This document shows positions 31,551 to 35,930 of a stretch of DNA of 35,930 nucleotides, piece after piece. Within the stretch, counting starts at the first letter, position 1; each line of letters begins with the position of its first letter. The translations under genes were made by a program, and so were the position numbers. Source of the stretch: Thermoplasmatales archaeon ex4484_6 (GTDB lineage: Archaea > Thermoplasmatota > Penumbrarchaeia > Penumbrarchaeales > Penumbrarchaeaceae); contig NJDO01000016.1 in assembly GCA_002254385.1 (NCBI GenBank), positions 1 to 35,930 of the forward strand. The letters run 5' to 3'. The notes beneath the pieces are model-generated. The model saw only the letters and a program-made list of their open reading frames with translations. It was not told where the DNA came from and did no database searches.

Positions 31551-31807
31551 AAGGTCCTTCGTGGACGGCAGTGGTTCCTCGATGAACCCCGGCAGGCCGT
31601 TCCCGCGATCTGACGGGCAAAGGCGGGTGGGTCCGGCGGAAATGCCGCCCGCTCCGGTATCTCATTTGATATCACCGGGGAAAAACACATATAGAATTTC
31701 CCGAAGTAGAATAATGGGATCCTCGGAACACTGAAGAGATGACAATTTCGGGATGTATCCCGAGATGAAGGAACGTCCATGCGAACATATGAGACGGGGG
31801 GACAAGG
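31551..31807 (+). other. Intergenic region before the histidine kinase, with GC-rich hairpin
   Basis: A 257-base gap. A GC-rich part (31560-31660) can form a hairpin with arms GGCGG and CCGCC at 31635-31649, surrounded by GGGT/CCCG repeats that may pair further. Later, GGTATC and GATATCACC pair weakly near 31655-31677. No clear TATA box precedes the kinase. It could be a structured leader or the PDO trailer; no known RNA family was recognised. Confidence 0.35.
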
Positions 31808-33247
31808 TTGAGAAAGGCTCCAGTAGATGATGGCAAATATGCTCATATCATCGAGGCAGCATCCCTTGCCACCTGGGAATGGAACGTTCAAACGGGGGAC
31901 GTCGCTTTCAATGACAGATGGTTCGGGTTGATAGGTTACGAACCGGGAGAGCTTCCCCTCCGCATTGAGACCTGGAAGAATCTCGTGCATCCCGATGACT
32001 TGGAAAGGGTGATGAACTCACTGGATGACCATCTCGAGGGAAAGACCGAGAATTACTGCTCCGAATACAGACTGAGATGCAAGGACGGGTCATGGAGATG
32101 GGTCCTGGATACCGGAAAGGTCATAGAAAAGGACAGCAAGGGAAAACCTCTGACAGCGGCAGGTATTCATATCGATATCGATGACAGGAAGAGGATGGAG
32201 GAAAGGCTCCATCTCAGCGAGAAGAAATATGTCTCCGTCCTTGAAAACAGTCCCATCAACATCTATCTGGTGGACAGGGATTCCATGAGGATCATCGAGG
32301 CGAATTCGGCACTTTCCAGTCTTCTCGGCTACTCGAGGGAGGAACTCCTCGAGATGACCCCCTATGATTTCATATTTCACGACAAGGAGGATGTTGACGG
32401 GAAGGTCAGCGGATTGCCCGAGGAGCACTATGGATTCGTGGGTGAGAGGAAGTACGTGACAAAGTGCGGAAAGGTGTTGGATGTGGAGGTTTCGGCCAAC
32501 ATCATAGAATTCGGGGAGAAGAAGGTAATCAGCGTGGTCTCGTGGGACGTCTCTGAGCTCAAGAAGGTCCAAAGGGAACTAATGGAAATGAACGAGGTTC
32601 TGACCCTCATCGGGAAGATATCGAGGCATGATATCCGAAACCGTCTGGCGGTCGCTCTGGGCCTCATAGGTCTGAGGAGAGAGGGTCTCTCGGATGATCC
32701 GATGATGATCGAGGAGGCGTATAAATCGATCCAGAGGGCCGTGGACATCACGAAGAGGATGAACGATCTCGAGAAACTCATGACGGGGGGAGGCAGGCTG
32801 GAGAGGAGGGACATCAACGAGATAATCGAGAACGTGCTCTCCTCACACTCCGTGAAATACCGCATCAAGGGAAGATGCCAGGCATTCGTGGACGATGCAT
32901 TCGATTCCGTCGTGGAGAACCTTGTCACCAACGCCATCACACACGGCAGGGCCACCCGTATCAATGTCGAAATGACCGAGCAGGACGGGAAATGCAGGAT
33001 AGCCTTCGAGGATAACGGAAAGGGAATACCCGAGGACATAAGTGGTGAGCTCTTCAATGAGGGCGTGTCCTGGGGTGAAACAAGGGGTACGGGATTGGGT
33101 CTGTACATCGTGAGAAAGGTCATCGAGAGATACGGAGGAAAGGTGTGGTTCGAGGCGGCCAGATCCGGCGGGGCAAGGTTCGTCCTGACCCTGCCGAAGA
33201 AAATGAAGGAGCTCAAAATCGAGCCGACGGTTTCGAATGATATCTGA
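31808..33247 (+). CDS. Soluble PAS-PAS sensor histidine kinase
   Basis: A 479-residue cytoplasmic histidine kinase with no membrane span. Residues 8-130 are a PAS/PAC pair (WEWNVQTGDVAFNDRWF, ending GIHIDIDDRKRMEE). Residues 135-250 are a second PAS. The H-box is ISRHDIRNRL with the phosphorylated H274, typical of archaeal kinases. The ATPase domain has the N-box ENLVTNAITHG, G1 FEDNGKGIPED and G2 RGTGLGLYIV. There is no receiver domain and no response regulator gene in the window, so its partner is unknown. The start is the TTG at 31808, since a stop lies upstream in frame and no ATG or GTG precedes the first PAS; GGGGGGACAAGG lies just before. The GC-rich spacer before it may be a leader. 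Confidence 0.88.
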   Translation: MRKAPVDDGKYAHIIEAASLATWEWNVQTGDVAFNDRWFGLIGYEPGELPLRIETWKNLVHPDDLERVMNSLDDHLEGKTENYCSEYRLRCKDGSWRWVLDTGKVIEKDSKGKPLTAAGIHIDIDDRKRMEERLHLSEKKYVSVLENSPINIYLVDRDSMRIIEANSALSSLLGYSREELLEMTPYDFIFHDKEDVDGKVSGLPEEHYGFVGERKYVTKCGKVLDVEVSANIIEFGEKKVISVVSWDVSELKKVQRELMEMNEVLTLIGKISRHDIRNRLAVALGLIGLRREGLSDDPMMIEEAYKSIQRAVDITKRMNDLEKLMTGGGRLERRDINEIIENVLSSHSVKYRIKGRCQAFVDDAFDSVVENLVTNAITHGRATRINVEMTEQDGKCRIAFEDNGKGIPEDISGELFNEGVSWGETRGTGLGLYIVRKVIERYGGKVWFEAARSGGARFVLTLPKKMKELKIEPTVSNDI

Positions 33248-33289
33248 TCTTTCTTTGATACCCTGGAAAGGGAAGGGCACGGGAAATGA

Positions 33290-33325
33290 TTATATAACGA
33301 AACTCGATATCGTTCTTCGATATCA
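33290..33325 (+). promoter_or_regulatory. TATA box and palindromic operator of the PadR-fetAB operon
   Basis: TTATATAAC at 33290-33298 predicts a start near 33320, 6 bases before the ATG. Two copies of the palindromic core TCGATATC lie between the box and the start codon, at 33304-33311 and 33317-33324, spaced 13 bases. Repressor binding here would block RNA polymerase, so the PadR-type product of the first gene probably represses its own operon. This is inference from position and symmetry. Confidence 0.6.
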
Positions 33326-33625
33326 ATGTACGAGAACAAGGTTGTCCTTGGCCTTATCCGGGTCCACATCCTCCATCATTCGGATTCTGACGAGGGGTTC
33401 TACGGTTCCTGGATGATGGATGAACTCAAACGGCACGGATACAGCATCAGCCCGGGAACCATCTACCCCATCCTTCATGAGATGGAGGGGGATGGCGTGA
33501 TCAGATCCGAGAAGGTCGTATCGAACGGCAGGGTCAGAAAGGTATACCGCATAACTCCGAAAGGCAGGGAGGTCCTGAGGGAGCTCCTGGGCTATGTCAG
33601 GGAGCTCTCCGACGAGGTGCTTTAA
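33326..33625 (+). CDS. PadR-family winged-helix transcriptional regulator
   Basis: A 99-residue regulator of the small PadR class, only a winged helix plus one C-terminal helix. Characteristic features are the LGLIRVHILHH start, YGSWMMDELKRHG, SPGTIYPILHEMEGDG recognition region, and the wing VYRITPKGREVL. PadR proteins usually bind as dimers to palindromes near their own promoter and respond to small molecules or phenolics; here the likely operator is at 33304-33325. Its stop overlaps the ATG of the ABC ATPase (TAATG), so it is the first gene of a three-gene operon and likely controls the transporter. The ligand is unknown. Confidence 0.9.
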   Translation: MYENKVVLGLIRVHILHHSDSDEGFYGSWMMDELKRHGYSISPGTIYPILHEMEGDGVIRSEKVVSNGRVRKVYRITPKGREVLRELLGYVRELSDEVL

Positions 33626-34305
33626 TGAACATCTACGAGATAAGGAATGTTGAGGTGGCCCTCGGAAGGAAGAAGGTCCTGAAAGGGATAGACCTTGATG
33701 TCCGGAAGGGGGAGATAATGGCGCTGGTGGGTCCTTCCGGAAGCGGCAAGACCACCCTTCTTCGCTGTCTCAACAGATTGATAGACCCGGATTCCGGGAG
33801 TATAAGGTTCGAAGGCAAGGATATCCGCTCCATCGACCCCGTCGAACTAAGAAGGAGCGCCGTCCTTGTTCCCCAGGAGAGCATAATGCTCGATGGAACG
33901 GTGGAGAACAACATCCTCTACGGTCCAAGGATCGCGGGAGCTTCCCGGAAGGTGGATGTCGCCGGATGCCTCGAGGATGCTGGGCTTCCCCCGAGGATGT
34001 CCGGGAGGGAAGCTTCAAGGCTTTCCGGCGGGGAGAAGAAGAGGGTGGCCCTTGCAAGGGCCCTTGCACTCGAGCCCCGGGTTCTTCTCCTTGACGAGCC
34101 CACCGTCGGGGTGGATCCGAGGAAGGTGGATCAGGTCGAGAGAACCATCCTGCAGTTCTCCGAAAGAAGAAGATTGACAGTTGTATGGGTCACGCATGAT
34201 GTACCCCAGGCCATGAGGGTCTCGACAAGGATAGCGAATCTGAAGGACGGGAGGGTGAGGGAAGTGAAGGAGACGTCGGAATTCGAATGGGAGGGAGTCT
34301 ATTGA
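33625..34305 (+). CDS. fetA: ABC transporter ATP-binding subunit, FetA type
   Basis: A 226-residue ABC ATPase. Walker A is GPSGSGKT (36-43), the Q-loop is Q84, the signature is LSGGE (133-137), Walker B is LLLDE (154-158) and the switch histidine is H191. All the catalytic elements are intact. The next gene encodes the UPF0014/FetB membrane partner, so this pair matches FetAB (YbbL/YbbM), linked in E. coli to iron export and oxidative-stress resistance. Substrate in archaea is unproven. Translation is coupled to the PadR gene by TAATG and to the next gene by a TTGA overlap. Confidence 0.88.
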   Translation: MNIYEIRNVEVALGRKKVLKGIDLDVRKGEIMALVGPSGSGKTTLLRCLNRLIDPDSGSIRFEGKDIRSIDPVELRRSAVLVPQESIMLDGTVENNILYGPRIAGASRKVDVAGCLEDAGLPPRMSGREASRLSGGEKKRVALARALALEPRVLLLDEPTVGVDPRKVDQVERTILQFSERRRLTVVWVTHDVPQAMRVSTRIANLKDGRVREVKETSEFEWEGVY

Positions 34306-35096
34306 CAGGAATACCGTACACGCCCGAGGAGGGGGCCCTGGTCCTTGCCGGAGCCTCTGTACTGCTCATTGTGGTGCTGCTGATATCCGTATGGAAGAAG
34401 ATGGGGATCGGCAGGGAGTTCGTTGTGGGCCTCTTGATGGGGGGTGCCCAGCTCTTCGGGATCGCCGTTCTGTTGACGTTCCTTTTCAGGTTCGATGATG
34501 ACGTGAGGATCTGGTTCCCTCCCGTTATCGTGCTGATCGGTCTGATGGCGGTCATAGGCGGGAGGAGGTCCGCGAAGAGAGCTTCAGGGATGCCCGGTGC
34601 CGTAAGGATAACCACTCCCGCCATCATTGCAGGGGCAGCCGTTTCGCTCACCGTCCTTGCCCTGTCCCGGGCCATGCCTCTCAAACCCCAGTTCATCGTT
34701 CCCCTTGCCGGCATGGCATTCGGGAACTCCATGACCATATGCTCCCTGGCACTTGATCGTCTCGTCAGGGAGTTCGAGATGAACAGGGCCGCCATAGAGA
34801 CCAGGCTGTCCCTCGGAGCCTCCTCGAAACAGGCCATGGAGGATCTGTCCAGAAGATGTGTTCGGGCAGCACTGATACCGACAATTGACAGATTGAAGAC
34901 CCTGGGGATCATATTCATCCCCGGGGCGATGGCCGGACTCCTTATAGCCGGGACGGATCCCCTCGTTGCGGCGGAGTACCAGCTCATAGTCTACCTGATG
35001 ATAGTGGGAGGCGGCATCGTCACGTCCCTCATCGTGGCAGTCCTCTCGAGGAGCAGGTTCTTCAATGAGAATGAACAGGTAAGGGACTGGATATGA
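34302..35096 (+). CDS. fetB: UPF0014/FetB-family membrane permease
   Basis: A 264-residue integral membrane protein with about seven spans (GALVLAGASVLLIVVLLISV, VGLLMGGAQLFGIAVLLTFL, and others). The FetB family is marked by RITTPAIIAGAAVS, the MAFGNSMTICSLALDR loop, ETRLSLGAS, a stretch ending RAALIPTIDRLKTLGIIFIPGAMAG and QLIVYLMIVGG. It is the transport channel of the FetA partner. The start is taken as the TTG at 34302 because GGGAGGGAG lies 4 bases upstream and the TTGA overlaps the fetA stop; ATG at 34287, which lies inside that ribosome site, is the alternative and would add five residues. Its 3' end overlaps the convergent hydrolase gene by 35 bases. Confidence 0.9.
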   Translation: MTGIPYTPEEGALVLAGASVLLIVVLLISVWKKMGIGREFVVGLLMGGAQLFGIAVLLTFLFRFDDDVRIWFPPVIVLIGLMAVIGGRRSAKRASGMPGAVRITTPAIIAGAAVSLTVLALSRAMPLKPQFIVPLAGMAFGNSMTICSLALDRLVREFEMNRAAIETRLSLGASSKQAMEDLSRRCVRAALIPTIDRLKTLGIIFIPGAMAGLLIAGTDPLVAAEYQLIVYLMIVGGGIVTSLIVAVLSRSRFFNENEQVRDWI

Positions 35097-35805
35097 TCGG
35101 GTCGTTCCGAGGTCCTTCCATGCATGATATTATCCTGTCCATTATCTCCTTCCTTTCTCTTGAAAGGTAGAACATGTGGCCTCCGCGGTAGGTGTATCTG
35201 ATCATGTCCCTTCTTTCTATTGCGGAGATGGAGACGATCCGATCGGCGGGAGAATAGAAGACGATATCGTCCTTCCTGGGCTCCGGCATTCCGAGCTGGG
35301 CCTTCCGCATCTCGTGCACCGTCTTCGGAAGGATGTATTCGGGTATGCCGTACATCTCCTCGTCTGTTGCCAGGGGGCCCGCATCCTCCTTTTCGAAATG
35401 TCTCTTCAGGGGAGGCATGTTGATCCTTGCAAGAAGTGACAGAGCCGTTGTAAGGCCCCTGAATTCCAGTCTGTCGCTTATACCCCAGAAGGGACTGAGA
35501 TAGACGGTCCGGGAGCTCCCCTCGAGGTATGCGGCTGTCAGACCCCCGAGGGAGAACCCCGCCGTAATATGATCTCCAAGGGAAGCTCCTACCTCCCTTG
35601 CGGGTTCCACCAGCTCCTTCTTGAAATCCCTGATCACCACGGGGAGCTGTATGTAGATCACCCCGAACCCGGCTTCCGTGAACCGGTTCAGGGCCCATTT
35701 GATTCCGGGCTGGGAAAGATTCCCTCCGAATCCGTGGATGAAGAGGAGCTTCCTCCTTCCCGAGGAATAGTCCACGGCCTTGAATCCCTGCGGGATGCTG
35801 GGCAT
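35062..35805 (-). CDS. Alpha/beta-hydrolase fold protein
   Basis: A 247-residue soluble protein with the esterase/lipase fold. The oxyanion loop is HGFGGN (24-29) and the nucleophile elbow is G-F-S85-L-G-G. The acid is probably D188 in SPADRIV and the base H210 in RGGHMFYL, so the catalytic triad appears complete. The stretch after the elbow (ARINMPPLKRHF to MYGIPEYILPKT) is the lid region. The substrate is not evident; carboxylesters or acyl groups are likely. It is convergent with fetB, overlapping 35 bases, so its transcript could be antisense to the fetB end. The upstream promoter is unclear. Confidence 0.85.
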   Translation of the reverse strand: MPSIPQGFKAVDYSSGRRKLLFIHGFGGNLSQPGIKWALNRFTEAGFGVIYIQLPVVIRDFKKELVEPAREVGASLGDHITAGFSLGGLTAAYLEGSSRTVYLSPFWGISDRLEFRGLTTALSLLARINMPPLKRHFEKEDAGPLATDEEMYGIPEYILPKTVHEMRKAQLGMPEPRKDDIVFYSPADRIVSISAIERRDMIRYTYRGGHMFYLSRERKEIMDRIISCMEGPRNDPIISSPLPVHSH

Positions 35806-35930
35806 GAGGGGGAATCGGGAGCCTGGATGAAATCATTTTCGGGAGGTGGGGTGGAGCTCCCGATCCCGATGATGACGGAATAGACCTTGGGAATAAGCGG
35901 GAATTTTTTAAATATGGAGCAAATCCATTT
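35806..35930. other. Intergenic right edge with TATA-like box
   Basis: A/T-rich TTTTTTAAATATGG at 35905-35918 looks like a TATA box. On the plus strand it would start a gene just beyond the window; on the minus strand it would give a leader of about 80 bases for the hydrolase. No gene is seen here. Confidence 0.4.

Noticed and set aside
1..35930. CRISPR array, insertion sequence or prophage
   Set aside because: No regularly spaced repeats, transposase, integrase or phage structural gene was seen; the repeats present lie inside coding tails and linkers.

Overview
The window looks archaeal, most likely from the Thermoplasmatota (a peptide-using, uncultured lineage would fit, but this is inference). 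The reasons are: TATA boxes about 26 bases before inferred transcription starts, short GGTGAT/GGAGG ribosome binding sites mixed with near-leaderless starts, an archaeal-type aspartyl-tRNA synthetase, an AmrS radical-SAM protein, a two-CxxC protein disulfide oxidoreductase, a histidine kinase with the HDIRNRL-type H-box, and several small zinc-ribbon proteins. No rRNA, tRNA, CRISPR array, insertion sequence or phage gene was recognised. Most of it reads as chromosomal backbone with a strong surface-protein component.

Region 1 (1-4.7 kb). A four-gene minus-strand operon runs from 3188 down to 73: a zinc-ribbon protein, a DUF72 gene broken by one extra base, AmrS, and a ThiI-like protein that has the THUMP domain but no PP-loop. 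Divergent from it are two plus-strand genes whose products also end in zinc ribbons (one V4R-like, one with two membrane segments).

Region 2 (4.7-16.3 kb). A membrane-anchored surface protein and the NAD(P)HX repair enzyme share a minus-strand operon. Divergent from it is a two-gene flavoprotein/iron-sulfur amino-acid (proline/sarcosine-type) dehydrogenase, followed by a carbamate kinase, a lysine-2,3-aminomutase-like enzyme whose substrate-binding residues differ from true KAM, a thioredoxin with a charged N-terminal extension, and a radical SAM/SPASM enzyme of the peptide-modifying type. Together these suggest amino-acid catabolism, cofactor repair and thiol redox.

Region 3 (16.4-30.2 kb). 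This is a cell-surface stretch. Two more single-pass surface proteins with Ig/cadherin/PKD-like domains and charged or Pro/Glu-rich cytoplasmic tails flank aspS. The first is followed by three tandem hairpins. Next come a 983-residue helical coiled-coil protein with an apparent 5' frameshift, a membrane-fused hexapeptide transferase, and a minus-strand pair: a membrane-tethered OB-fold-like protein (also apparently frameshifted) and a TctA-family permease.

Region 4 (30.2-35.9 kb). A small winged-helix-like protein, a protein disulfide oxidoreductase, a PAS-PAS histidine kinase, a PadR-fetA-fetB operon with a likely autoregulatory operator, and a convergent alpha/beta hydrolase.

Three independent single-base frame disruptions in 36 kb (near 2612, 23600 and 29955) mean either residual base-calling indels in the assembly or real gene decay. 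This should be settled before any of those proteins is interpreted.
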